From Flectonema sp. DT1601 (lineage: Eukaryota > Euglenozoa > Diplonemea > Diplonemida > Diplonemidae), in the NCBI GenBank assembly GCA_964019425.1, contig OZ025830.1:248001-312000 (forward strand): a DNA stretch of 64,000 nucleotides, given 5' to 3'. Positions 8,340 to 17,546 of this stretch are shown one piece after another (the first letter of the stretch is position 1; every line of letters starts with the position of its first letter). Under the pieces are notes generated by a model. It had not been told where the DNA came from and ran no database searches. It was given only the letters and a program-made list of their open reading frames with translations. The translations under genes were made by a program, and so were the position numbers.

Positions 8340-10601
8340 CTACGCGGCGTACTGCTGAGTAAGGATTTCTACGAGTTCTGGTCCACTGTATCGAGACAAC
8401 AGATTATCAGCCTCAGAAACTCTCGACGGATCATGTTTCAGAAAGAAAGCTATACTCCATGCTCTGTAGTGATCTGTAGTCTTTTTAAGTTGTCTATGAG
8501 GACTGCTACCAGAACGTTGATGTCCTTCCATTCCATGAGGAAGAAATAATTCCCTGTGAGGAGAAACTGAAGCAGCATAACTACCAACAGCAAGCATTTG
8601 GTGTTCAGACTTTGATACCATCGCAGGTCGGATCCACTGAGACAGATTAAAAGTTTCGCTGTAATAAAAACAACGATCATTATCAGTGTACTCTGTCCAC
8701 TTTGGGTTAACACCTGTCACTTGATGAAGTAATTCACCTTCTCTACCCTTCCAAACATCACAAAGGATAACAGCTGCAGAATGCCTGCCAACATCCAAAT
8801 AGTGAGCAACCTTTTCAGTATATGGACTGTGCTCTAGGTTGTAGGAGCTAACAAGTGCTGGATAAAACTGATCTAAGCTAGAAGAAGACATTAAGTCTTG
8901 AACTACCTGAGAAATACTTGTGATCTTTGACGGATCATATCTGGAGAAGAATGATCCCAAAACAGATTTATGAAATTCAATATCTTCCGCACAGAAATGA
9001 TGTCTTGAAAACGTCACTTCAGACATTCGAGGAGGAGATCCCTTCGGCATCATCGCAGAGTTTTCAATTGAAGTTCTCCTTCTCGGTGATTGAAAATGTG
9101 ATGGCATCACTCTAATTGAATTTAGTAGTCGCTGCGCTTCATTTTCAGTCATTCCAATTTCAGTTAAGTCGGATGGAGTCGCTAGTTGTAACGATTCGCG
9201 GTCAAGTTGATTCTGTTGAAGATGGGATTCAAAATGAGAAAGACCAGCATCAAGAAGCGTTCGATGTAAGTGTGACTTTGGTGACAAGGGTTCCTGAGAG
9301 TCTTGTTGATGTTGTTGTAGAAGTTGTTTTTGCTTTAGTTCAGCCACCATATTCCTAAGTTCCCTATTCTCTAGATGAAGGTTTTGTAAACTTTGTAACA
9401 CACCAGCAGCTTCACCGTGTGCTACAGCAGATGAAGTTGACTCCACTGCTACGGTATTCAATGATCTCATAGGTGAAGAAAGGAGTGCTCGCTTTCTCTC
9501 ATCTTCAGCTTGATCTTCCCTCCAACGGAGCTCCTTCTCCCGTCGCTGCATGTCGTTTTCTTTTTGACGAAGTTGGTCTTCTAATCTAATAAGCCGATCT
9601 TTCTCATTCAAGTGAATCATTTCTCTCTGTCTTTGAATTGATTCATCTTCAGCGTCATCAATTCCTCGTCGTCTTCGATGGCTGTCGTTTTCGCTGTAGA
9701 TTCTGTCTCTTGTTTTATCAATTTGCTGTTGGTAGTATCTCATCTTTTCTCTCATTGTAACGATGTCATCATCAGGTGATGGAAGGTTAATAGTATCAGA
9801 GTCTTCGGGAGATCTTTCTCTTCGACTACCCGCAGCTTCTCTCACAGGACTTCTGGTTCTGATTGTCGCTGACTTCTCGCTACTCGTTTGTGGAATATTA
9901 TCGGAAGGGCTCGCAGTTGGTGACTTCCCAACTCCAGATAGATTGGGGGGTGGCGTTCTTGTTCCTTTTGAAGGCTTTTTATCCGAACTAGTAGTTGGAG
10001 GTTTCTTTCCTGATGTTCCCTCCTTCGGCTTTGTGGAGGGCTTCTTATCACCTTCTGGATCCGTAGTTGGCGGCTCTGGCTTTTTTGCACCAGTTGGGTT
10101 GGGAGGAGGCTTCTTGTCACCGGTTGGGTTTGGTGGAGGTTTCTTGTCACCGGTTGGGTTTGGTGGAGGTTTCTTGTCACCACCGGTTGGGTTTGGTGGA
10201 GGTTTCTTGTCACCAGTTGAGTTTGGTGGAGGTTTCTTGTCTCCCCCAGTTGGGGTTGCGGCTTCAAACTCAGCAGCAAGACAGATATAGAGAACTAATC
10301 CACTCTTAAGACCTTGAGAGACAGGAGTCTGTGTGATGTCAAGGGGATCCCCAGTAGGTTGTCCAGCAGCATCTGTTTTCCTAAGAATGTACCTCCACTC
10401 TAGTTCTTCAGGTGGTACGTCTGGTCTACCTTTGCCTTCCTCTTTTGGTTTCCCCGTTAAGACATCAATAAGTCTTTCAGTTTGTTTTCCCTCTATAGGC
10501 CTTGCGTTAGCAAGACTGAGATCCACAGTCCCATATTTATTTTTGTGACTCGCTTGTACTTTTTTAAAGGCAGCGGGGGAACCATCCACTTTTATAAACA
10601 T
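8340..10601 (-). CDS. SAM- and WW-domain protein with proline-rich repeats
   Basis: 753 aa, single exon. An N-terminal domain of about 115 residues (unrecognised, ending SGLVLYICLAAEFEA) is followed by a low-complexity repeat of GDKKPPPNPTG-type units (about 115-180), a charged coiled coil (about 280-420), and a SAM-like domain (about 450-505: LLDAGLSHFESHL, LTEIGMTENEAQRLLNSI). Near 640 a WW-like segment reads W-T-E-Y...CFYYSETFNLSQWIRP. Two C-terminal segments share F-F-x-x-(Y/H)-D-P-S-(K/R): LGSFFSRYDPSKITS and IAFFLKHDPSRVSE. Similar F-Y-x-x-Y-D-P-S-K repeats are common in kinetoplastid cytoskeletal proteins. The ATG at 10601 follows TTCTTTTTACTACAG by about 60 bases. Likely a scaffold; partners unknown. 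Confidence 0.75.
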   Translation of the reverse strand: MFIKVDGSPAAFKKVQASHKNKYGTVDLSLANARPIEGKQTERLIDVLTGKPKEEGKGRPDVPPEELEWRYILRKTDAAGQPTGDPLDITQTPVSQGLKSGLVLYICLAAEFEAATPTGGDKKPPPNSTGDKKPPPNPTGGDKKPPPNPTGDKKPPPNPTGDKKPPPNPTGAKKPEPPTTDPEGDKKPSTKPKEGTSGKKPPTTSSDKKPSKGTRTPPPNLSGVGKSPTASPSDNIPQTSSEKSATIRTRSPVREAAGSRRERSPEDSDTINLPSPDDDIVTMREKMRYYQQQIDKTRDRIYSENDSHRRRRGIDDAEDESIQRQREMIHLNEKDRLIRLEDQLRQKENDMQRREKELRWREDQAEDERKRALLSSPMRSLNTVAVESTSSAVAHGEAAGVLQSLQNLHLENRELRNMVAELKQKQLLQQHQQDSQEPLSPKSHLHRTLLDAGLSHFESHLQQNQLDRESLQLATPSDLTEIGMTENEAQRLLNSIRVMPSHFQSPRRRTSIENSAMMPKGSPPRMSEVTFSRHHFCAEDIEFHKSVLGSFFSRYDPSKITSISQVVQDLMSSSSLDQFYPALVSSYNLEHSPYTEKVAHYLDVGRHSAAVILCDVWKGREGELLHQVTGVNPKWTEYTDNDRCFYYSETFNLSQWIRPAMVSKSEHQMLAVGSYAASVSPHRELFLPHGMEGHQRSGSSPHRQLKKTTDHYRAWSIAFFLKHDPSRVSEADNLLSRYSGPELVEILTQQYAA

Positions 10602-10956
10602 TTTTTTTTATTTTTTTTATTTTTTACCCCTCCGTCTCCCCCTCAGGGTTGGCCAAGCTGTAGTAAAAAGAATATAAACACAAAGTGACAATATATATTT
10701 TTTTTAAACAGTAATTTCGCACCTAAAAACCCCTTTCTGCATACGTATATTGCTAAAAAAGGGGGGAGAACAACGAAAAATAAAAGATCTCTACTAAATT
10801 ATTTATTTTTAAAAGTGTAAAGGAACAAAAGGAAAAGCCGGCTTCTGTCACACGAAAAAAGAGATTTTTTTTAGAAGGGGCAGATCCTCTGTTTGCATAC
10901 AAGTGAAAGTGAGAGAGGTATGAGGGAGGAGGATTCAGAAAAAAAAAAGAAATTTT
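10602..10956. other. Intergenic, purine-rich, nothing recognised
   Basis: A/T- and purine-rich sequence holding the probable trans-splice acceptor of the SAM/WW gene (TTTTTACTACAG on the minus strand, near 10660) and the 3' flank of the 466-aa gene. No gene seen. Confidence 0.5.
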
Positions 10957-12357
10957 TCAGACTGTTAGTTCACTCTCGCACCTCTTGCAAACGATATCTC
11001 TGTGATCAACAGTCATAGTGACGAAATATTGATGCAGAAGGCTTGCTATGCCTTTCGGGTCACATTGAACCAGATCACGTGCATTAACATAAGGCTTAAA
11101 TAGGACTGTTTGAGGTGAGTGCAGTGGTCCGTTTGACTCAAGCAAGTATTGAAAATGATAAGCATGACTCAAAGAAGTATGAAGAAGAATAGCAACACAC
11201 GATACCAATGAAAAATATTGTTTATAATTAGAAGAAATATCCCTAAGAAGAACTGGAATGATGTTTTCAAGAACGCCGGGCATGATTAGTTGCAAAGAAG
11301 AAGCTGCAAAGGCTCGAACCATACAAGAAAGTAAACAACTTATGTCAACACCTTCAATTGGGAATATGCTACTCCCCGCTACCGAAGGACAAATCGATAA
11401 TTTCTTCTCTTCACTGCAGTTAAGTCGACGAGCGATATCAACTGCCATGTCTGCTATTGGGCTTACTAATAAAGCTGTAGTAGAATGATCTGTGTAACAA
11501 GATATAATTTTACAAAAATCTGACAACAGTCTCTTGTCACATTGAGAATCATCACTACTCTTCGCCATGCTCACACAGACCTTCAGAATCGATGAAAAAA
11601 CAACCGACGGAACTTCTACGTTCCTCCGCAAGACAGTCAATAACATCCCGTTTGCTAATATTCTTTTAACAACTTTGCGAACAGATTCATGTTCCGGACA
11701 ACGGATCGCAATATATACAATTGCACTTAACCACGAAGGGATCAGAGCAAAGCAAGAAAATGTGAGTTTAGTTTCCGTTGGAGATCTGCTTTCTATCTCA
11801 TCCTCAGATAGTAAAGTAGTACTCGAGAGTATTGAACCTTCTTCTGGAGGTAACCAATCACATAATTGAAACATTGTTCTTTGAGAAGGTACCTCTGTCA
11901 ATAACTCTGACGGCAATGGTGAAGTCATTTGAGAAACGAGATTCAGAAAGTTGAATCCATTAACAACTCCTGTGCAGGATGAAGCAGCAGTTACAAGAAC
12001 AACATCAGACAAACATCCATAGACAGTACAATTATCTTTACCACTGTAGCGTGGGTGTCTACCAGAATGGAGATTCTTTCCTGTCGGACCGTTTGTTAAC
12101 AAGAACGTTGCCGTACTTGCAAATATCGCTGCTGCCGTGGCTACCGAACAAATAGCATCTGTTTCGCTCCATTCTAGAAATATAATTTTTTCAGACAGAA
12201 CTATACAACTGTCAGTTTCAATTGTTTCCTGCATAATCAACTCACAGACATCAGCTGCAGACATAGTAGTGACACCAGCAGGGATTCCTCTTACGATTGT
12301 TTGATTATATAATTCTCGTACAGCCTTAGCTATTACAGTCTCATTCCCAAGTGTCAT
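10957..12357 (-). CDS. Uncharacterised 466-aa helical protein
   Basis: Single exon. Mostly helical and moderately hydrophobic, with repeated Leu/Ile/Val/Ser-rich helices that could form a HEAT- or ARM-like solenoid (for example ADMAVDIARRLNCSEEKK and VLENIIPVLLRDISSNYKQY). No motif I can name. A Cys pair at the very end (DIVCKRCESELTV) could be half of a metal site. Two hydrophobic stretches (about 120-140 and 365-385) are short and may be buried helices rather than membrane segments. The ATG at 12357 lies 11 bases after CTTTTTGTCCTACTAAAG. Function unknown. Confidence 0.7.
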   Translation of the reverse strand: MTLGNETVIAKAVRELYNQTIVRGIPAGVTTMSAADVCELIMQETIETDSCIVLSEKIIFLEWSETDAICSVATAAAIFASTATFLLTNGPTGKNLHSGRHPRYSGKDNCTVYGCLSDVVLVTAASSCTGVVNGFNFLNLVSQMTSPLPSELLTEVPSQRTMFQLCDWLPPEEGSILSSTTLLSEDEIESRSPTETKLTFSCFALIPSWLSAIVYIAIRCPEHESVRKVVKRILANGMLLTVLRRNVEVPSVVFSSILKVCVSMAKSSDDSQCDKRLLSDFCKIISCYTDHSTTALLVSPIADMAVDIARRLNCSEEKKLSICPSVAGSSIFPIEGVDISCLLSCMVRAFAASSLQLIMPGVLENIIPVLLRDISSNYKQYFSLVSCVAILLHTSLSHAYHFQYLLESNGPLHSPQTVLFKPYVNARDLVQCDPKGIASLLHQYFVTMTVDHRDIVCKRCESELTV

Positions 12358-12666
12358 TGTAAAATAAACTTTAGTAGGACAAAAAGTAATGTGAGTTGGA
12401 CAACAAAAAAAAAAAAAAAAAAACTATTAAGTACTTTAATATAATGTTAGTTAGTATTAATGTTTATCAGTCAAAAGAAGGATATTAAGAATGTTAGCAA
12501 AATACAAACTGATGACTACGAGGGGTCTGGGTAGCCCGCATCAGTAAGGACCCAATCGCGAAGATTGTAGTTTTATAGCTTCGGCTGGAAGAGTCCTGAA
12601 AGTACCATCATCCTTTGTCCTGAAGCTACCATCTTCTGTTGTTTTCGGTACTTTTTTTTTCTTCTC

Positions 12667-12715
12667 CAATAAAGTACAGAAATTCGGCTTTTTTTTTTTT
12701 TTGAATCGCTGGATT
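12667..12715 (-). ncRNA. Spliced-leader-like sequence (relic or degenerate SL RNA gene)
   Basis: On the minus strand the segment reads CCAGCGATTC, 14 A residues, GCCGAA, then TTTCTGTACTTTATTG. From memory, the diplonemid spliced leader is CCAACGATTT, AAAA, GCTACAG, TTTCTGTACTTTATTG; the Leishmania leader ends in the same 16 bases. The match is therefore complete in layout, with an expanded A-run. A working SL RNA gene should continue with a GT donor (GTATGAGAAG in relatives). Here the next bases are GAGAAG, as if GTAT were missing, or as if an mRNA body had been joined. So it is either an SL RNA pseudogene or the leader of a retroposed mRNA. I see no Sm-site-like sequence downstream. Confidence 0.65.
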
Positions 12716-12731
12716 GATAAAAAAAAAATGC

Positions 12732-12917
12732 ATGAAGGAATTAAAAGACTATATTGTCGAGAAGGTATCACACGAGCTGACAGGGATAGAATTCATCAGC
12801 CTAACGGCAATAAAAGGAAATGATACATCAACACATCTTCCGTTGGGAAGCGTGCAGTATTCTGGTTTAGAATGGTACAGCCCACAGATTTACCCAGACA
12901 CTGCTCCGTACAAATAG
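12732..12917 (+). CDS. Possible plus-strand coding fragment (61 aa)
   Basis: This is the only plus-strand stretch that looks protein-like: a balanced composition starting MKELKDYIVEKVSHELTG and ending QIYPDTAPYK, with no homopolymer inside. It begins just right of the spliced-leader relic, which points the other way. I recognise no family. It could be a fragment of a mobile or retroposed gene, or chance. Confidence 0.25.
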   Translation: MKELKDYIVEKVSHELTGIEFISLTAIKGNDTSTHLPLGSVQYSGLEWYSPQIYPDTAPYK

Positions 12918-13044
12918 GGACAACCTAGTGCGCAATGTCATTCTAAAAAACAGGTAAAAAAAAAAAAAAGGGAACAAAACAAAACAAAACATAAAAAAAA
13001 AGGCGAAATTTTCAAATTACAAACAAATTCGGGTCAACTTCACA

Positions 13045-13929
13045 TCATTTCTTTCTCAAATCCATCTCAACATGATTTGCAAACGACTTGAACAATGCTT
13101 GATAACACTGTGCTAGTAATTGAGAAGCTTTGTGGATATCTGTCATACAGTTCGGTCGATTCGGATTCATGTTTGGACCACAAATATGAACAATAAAACG
13201 AGTTCCTTGTGAATACAAAGGGGACTCTTGAGTTAGAGGAACTGGGTATGCTACACCGATGTTTGCTGAAGTACCATGCAGACGATTAGTGTCGACACTA
13301 AGTTGAGAACCAGCAGCTTTATGAATTGCTAAATTTATACCACCAGTATGCGGACCTCCGTATAGGCGAGAGTTTGCAGCGTTTGCCATCATCCAGCATT
13401 GACCTCGTTCTGATAGTTTTGTTACGTCACCACAGCGGAGTTGGAATCGATCATCAGAAGGTCTCAGTCGAGCGAATGCAGTTAATGTTGGAGTAGTTTT
13501 TTTAGTCGGATCTTCTGGTCTGTCCAACAATATGATTTTTATTCTTGAATTAGAATAACCAGATAGGAACCTTCGGATTTCACCTGTTGCGACAGCAGCA
13601 GCTGCGTCCAGTGGAAACCGAAATATTGAAGTTGAAAACGAAGGAAATACTAAAGTATATAATTTCTCACCCTGAAACATTTCAGGCTCTACTGGTGGTG
13701 ATAAAGGTGGTTCTCTTGGAGGAGCCATCTCTCCTACTTTCGTCTCTCTGAGTTTTGCTTTTCCATCAGTCCCTGGCCATGTTAGTGTCATACTTTCTAG
13801 ATTTACAACTAGACTTTCATATCTAAAGTGTTGAGCTCCTTTTCGTCTTCCCATTTCAATGACTTCAGTCATCTCATCATCGAGTATTCGCCAAACGGGA
13901 TGTTCTTGCACGGTCATGTACTCCCACAT
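13045..13929 (-). CDS. WWE-macro domain protein, probable poly/mono-ADP-ribose reader
   Basis: 294 aa, single exon. Residues 1-65 resemble a WWE domain (MWEYMTVQEHPVWRILDDEM, then EVIEMGRRKG and VVNLESMTLTW), a module that binds iso-ADP-ribose. A Pro-rich linker and a poorly conserved middle (75-150) lead to a macro domain at about 150-290: LRCGDVTKLSERG, the adenine/ribose loop MMANAANSRLYGG, the phosphate loop around HTGGINLAIHKAAG, and a second loop before FIVHICGPNM. Macro domains bind or hydrolyse ADP-ribose. The Asn of the NAANS motif is kept, so binding is likely and hydrolase activity possible. The ATG at 13929 lies about 25 bases after TTCATACCAG. The combination suggests ADP-ribosylation signalling; substrate unknown. 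Confidence 0.8.
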   Translation of the reverse strand: MWEYMTVQEHPVWRILDDEMTEVIEMGRRKGAQHFRYESLVVNLESMTLTWPGTDGKAKLRETKVGEMAPPREPPLSPPVEPEMFQGEKLYTLVFPSFSTSIFRFPLDAAAAVATGEIRRFLSGYSNSRIKIILLDRPEDPTKKTTPTLTAFARLRPSDDRFQLRCGDVTKLSERGQCWMMANAANSRLYGGPHTGGINLAIHKAAGSQLSVDTNRLHGTSANIGVAYPVPLTQESPLYSQGTRFIVHICGPNMNPNRPNCMTDIHKASQLLAQCYQALFKSFANHVEMDLRKK

Positions 13930-15167
13930 CTTATTTTATAAACAGAACTGGTATGAATGATGTTTTTATACAAAAAAAAACGCACTACACAATACGGGCA
14001 AGTTAAAGAATAACTCGACGTAAAACAGACAACATAACAAAAACGTTCTGAAGAGAGGGAAAACTAATCGGGCAAAGAAAACTCAGAGACCATCCTCGTT
14101 TATTGCTTATTTATTTATTTATTACGAAGCCTAGGAAGCCAAAAGCCAGCCAACCTGGAACAAATGACTACCTAAACCCACCGTCCACGCGAGCAGACTT
14201 ATATCTCTCTCTATTTGAATATAAAGAAATCCCTTTTTTATTTTATTTTTTTTATTGTCAATGCACAAAAACAGTAAGAGTAATTTTTTTTTTTTTTTTT
14301 TTTTTTTTGGTAACAGAAAATATTATTTTCTTTTTTTTTAGTCTCCCAAAGATATCAAAATTCATTATAAATAAAGGAAACAGTCTCGAAAAGTGACTGC
14401 CTTGCCTCATCATGCATTGACCTTATTACACTTGGCCTTGTGCTAGTGCATTTGAACGGACGAATCTCTTTTTTCAGATTCGTTCCAAGCAGTCGCACAT
14501 TGCAATGGATTAGTATTGATTCCAACTTAGGAAAGATGCGAAAGGAATAAAATAAAATAAAAAAGAGCAGGAGAGTTTAATCACCTTTTTTTTTTTTTTT
14601 TTTCCCCTGGTTAAATTGCAGATTTCAGGTTTTTTTTTTTTTTTTTTTAAGAGAGTTTTTTTGTAAAAACTAGATCAGAGGGGGAAATAAAAAAAAAAGA
14701 AAAATTCAAAAATGAAATAAAAAAACAACTGCACGTTCCAATAGTGAAAACGATTCTCCTGCACCAAAACCAGAACCGGAAAAAAAAAAATTCAAAAAAA
14801 AAAAAAGAAAATCAAAGTCAGTTTTTTTTTTACTTTCGCGACTGCATAAACCACTCCGAACTTTAAAAAAAGGAAACAACAAGCTTTCCATCCGGAATGC
14901 TGAATGCTCCTTTTTTATTCAAACAATAAAAATAAAATATAAAAAAAACAAGGTAGAGTGCTATATGATAAAAGCGAACTCTTAAATACGGGTGACATGA
15001 ACAGTTATAGCAATTTGCTACCACGCACCCATTAGTTGTTGTTCATCCTGCGAGCCTAATTGTTTTTTTTTTTTTTTTTTGCTGCTAAAAGAAAAGCTTT
15101 ATAATTTGAAAAAGAAAAAGAAAAAAAAAAAAAGAAAAAACCAATTAAATGGCTGTCTCCAAAACAA

Positions 15168-15215
<48 letters not shown>

Positions 15216-16309
15216 GTTTCCAATGCCGCAATTTTGCTGATAATATATTGAAAACGTAACGTAACGCCCTATGACTGACTAAGAGCAACAGTGGAAGCAT
15301 TAATCTTTTTTTAAGTCCTTCACAGAGACAGCAGAAAACATAAGCTATACCAGTCGTAGCACAGGAACAAAAAAAAGGTTTCGCACCGTAGGAGAATGAA
15401 AGCTGCTACACAATTCCCAGAGAGGAATGACAACAGTGTTGCTCTATTTAAGCAATGTCAATTTTTTTTTACGACAACAAGGACCCTCTCTTAAAAAGTG
15501 AGCTTTCTTGACGGTTACACAACTAAAGAGGAAAGACGCGAACAAAACAAAATAAAGAGCTAGAAAAACATGGGAATCGAGTACGTGAGAATCGCAGCGG
15601 GGCAAGGAAAGGTCCGCCCTGAAATCGGTCAAGCCGACATTGGAGTCAAGCCCACTTCGGTGATTATAATGCAAAATTAATAGCTGCATTCCTCTAGCGA
15701 TAATGACCTCACAAACAACTATTGAACTGCTTACTTGACTAAAAAAAGAAAAGCGATTTTTTTGTTTTTTTTTTTGTTTGTTTGTTTTGGTTGTTTGCTA
15801 CTGTCTTGTCGCTTGCCAACAGGGCTCCCCTCTTCCTCCAACTAAAAGCTCCTTGCATAAAAAAAAGATAAACTTCGTTAATAAAAAAATAAAATTATCC
15901 AATTAAATACGCGAGTTTGCAAAAACAAAAAAGAATGAAAGAGGAGGATAATTGGAAACCATACCATAACCTAAACACAGTACCACCGGGATATAGAGAC
16001 TTACAGTGAATCACTAGCAAGCGGGGAAGACTAACTAACTAACGAAATAAAGCGAAAAAAAAATAATGAAAGGAAGAGGAATTCTGAACCGAGGCAAACG
16101 GTCAAATATAAGAAAAAAATTAAAAAAAAAAAAAAAAAAAAAAAAATGGGATGAATTACCAAGATGGGCAAATATCACTCTCTTACTTAATAAATTCAAG
16201 GTATAATTATTTAATAATCTCTCTCTTATCTTTCCCTGCTTTTCCTTTTTTTTTTTCCTTTCCCCACCATTTTTATAATATGGTTTAGAAATATATTTAT
16301 CATGCCACC
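13930..16309. other. Gene-free stretch with long homopolymer runs
   Basis: 2.4 kb without a credible gene. Homopolymers are frequent, including 45 consecutive A at 15169-15213, the longest in the window, and T-runs near 14285-14308 and 14588-14603. Islands of ordinary composition occur between them (for example 14385-14540 and 15215-15460), with no open frame worth reporting. They could hold non-coding RNAs, but I see no tRNA or snRNA signature. Confidence 0.55.
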
Positions 16310-17359
16310 CTAGACTTGAATTGGCTCTGGTAGTAAAGGATGGGGTTGGCTTTCACCATCGCTTAGTAAGCTTGCTGTTTCAGCTGAAACGTCTTTTTCA
16401 GTATCTGGACAAATCTTAACTCTGCAGTTGGGACAGCTAGCAATTCGGCGTTTAAGCACTTCATGACTTGCATACGTTCGTATACAAGAAAGATGAAATT
16501 TATGAGTACAATTAGGTAGTTGAACACAGCGGTGTGATTCTGTTTGAATTCCCTTTGACAGATCTTCCAAGCAAATAGTACAAGCACTACCACTAGCTGA
16601 CATTGACAGAGTTGCTGTTGGAAGTTCATTAAACAACATTAAATATTCTTCTGCACATATTTCAGGTCCGAGCATGTTTTCAGATAGATCATTATTGTTG
16701 TTGGTGCTGTCTTCATCATCACGACCAGACAATACACGTCTTACTCTGAATACGGAATACGTGATAATTTGAAGAACAAACGCAATAGCAATCAAATAAA
16801 ATATCCATTGAATGAATATACGAGATGCCAACCACACCTCTGATATTGGTGCGGTACCTTCAATATAACAACATGGTCGACTGTAGTAACAACCTGCCAT
16901 GTCAAGGCAACGATCAGAAGGTCTGTTGTAGCAGTCCAGAGGTAAATTCCACATCTGGATATCATCATCACACACAGAACCAGTATCAGCACGACTCCTT
17001 CCTGTCGTTGGAAGACACTTACATGTTGCAAACGGCATTGAGTCAGAGCTTCTGATGCCTCCAGTCTTATTAAAAACAGCTGTCATTGTATAGGTTGGTG
17101 CTCTTGCACCTTTTTCACCTGCTTGCTCAACATTCAGAACTCCTCTTCTAGAGCAAGCCTCAAAACAAGCTTCAGGAGTTCTTTGTAACATAAATACATC
17201 ATTCACATCATCCAAACCTTCTAGACCGCGGTAGTTGCAAGTTTGGTAGTCTTTCTGATGCTTACGAAGGGCATCTTCATACTCTTCTCTACATGCAAGT
17301 GAAGGGACCACTCCATAAACAATCAACAAACATACTGTCGAAATAGTACGGGATAACAT
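16310..17359 (-). CDS. Secretory-pathway membrane protein with C-terminal RING-H2 finger (probable E3 ligase)
   Basis: 349 aa. The start at 17359 is chosen because it gives a clean signal peptide (MLSRTISTVCLLIVYGVVPS, cut near LA-CREE) and lies 15 bases after a pyrimidine tract ending TTTTTTTCAG. The lumenal part (about 22-170) is Cys-rich. One transmembrane helix follows (about 175-200: IFIQWIFYLIAIAFVLQIIT) with basic residues after it, so the C-terminus is cytosolic. The RING-H2 spans 260-312: CTIC, then LPNC-T-H-K-F-H-L-S-C, then CPNC, i.e. C-x2-C...C-x-H-x2-H-x2-C...C-x2-C. This is the layout of transmembrane ubiquitin ligases of endosomes or ER. The substrate-recognising lumenal domain is not recognised. 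Confidence 0.85.
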   Translation of the reverse strand: MLSRTISTVCLLIVYGVVPSLACREEYEDALRKHQKDYQTCNYRGLEGLDDVNDVFMLQRTPEACFEACSRRGVLNVEQAGEKGARAPTYTMTAVFNKTGGIRSSDSMPFATCKCLPTTGRSRADTGSVCDDDIQMWNLPLDCYNRPSDRCLDMAGCYYSRPCCYIEGTAPISEVWLASRIFIQWIFYLIAIAFVLQIITYSVFRVRRVLSGRDDEDSTNNNNDLSENMLGPEICAEEYLMLFNELPTATLSMSASGSACTICLEDLSKGIQTESHRCVQLPNCTHKFHLSCIRTYASHEVLKRRIASCPNCRVKICPDTEKDVSAETASLLSDGESQPHPLLPEPIQV

Positions 17360-17546
17360 CGAACCGTCGTGACCTGAAAAAAAGAAAATAGAAATTATTG
17401 TCACCCAGTACTAAACTACTTTCAATTGGAATACCCTTCCTTTGCATTTCATGATAACTGCTTTTTTTTTTTTTTTTTTTTTTTAAATATACAGGTTAAT
17501 AAAATAACCCTCTTAGAAGGTAAGGTAAACCATAATAGCTAGATTC

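Larger units (their letters stand above)
12358..13044. other. Intergenic region holding the spliced-leader relic
   Basis: Besides the relic (12667-12715, minus) there are two short open stretches: minus 12541-12666 (ending in a twice-repeated D-G-(S/T)-F-R-T motif, then LPAEAIKLQSSRLGPY) and plus 12732-12917, listed separately. Several A- and T-runs separate them. Confidence 0.5.

Noticed and set aside
9763-10309. Plus- and minus-strand Gly/Val-rich or Gln/Thr-rich ORFs near 10 kb
   Set aside because: They are out-of-frame readings of the GDKKPPPNPTG repeat of the SAM/WW gene.
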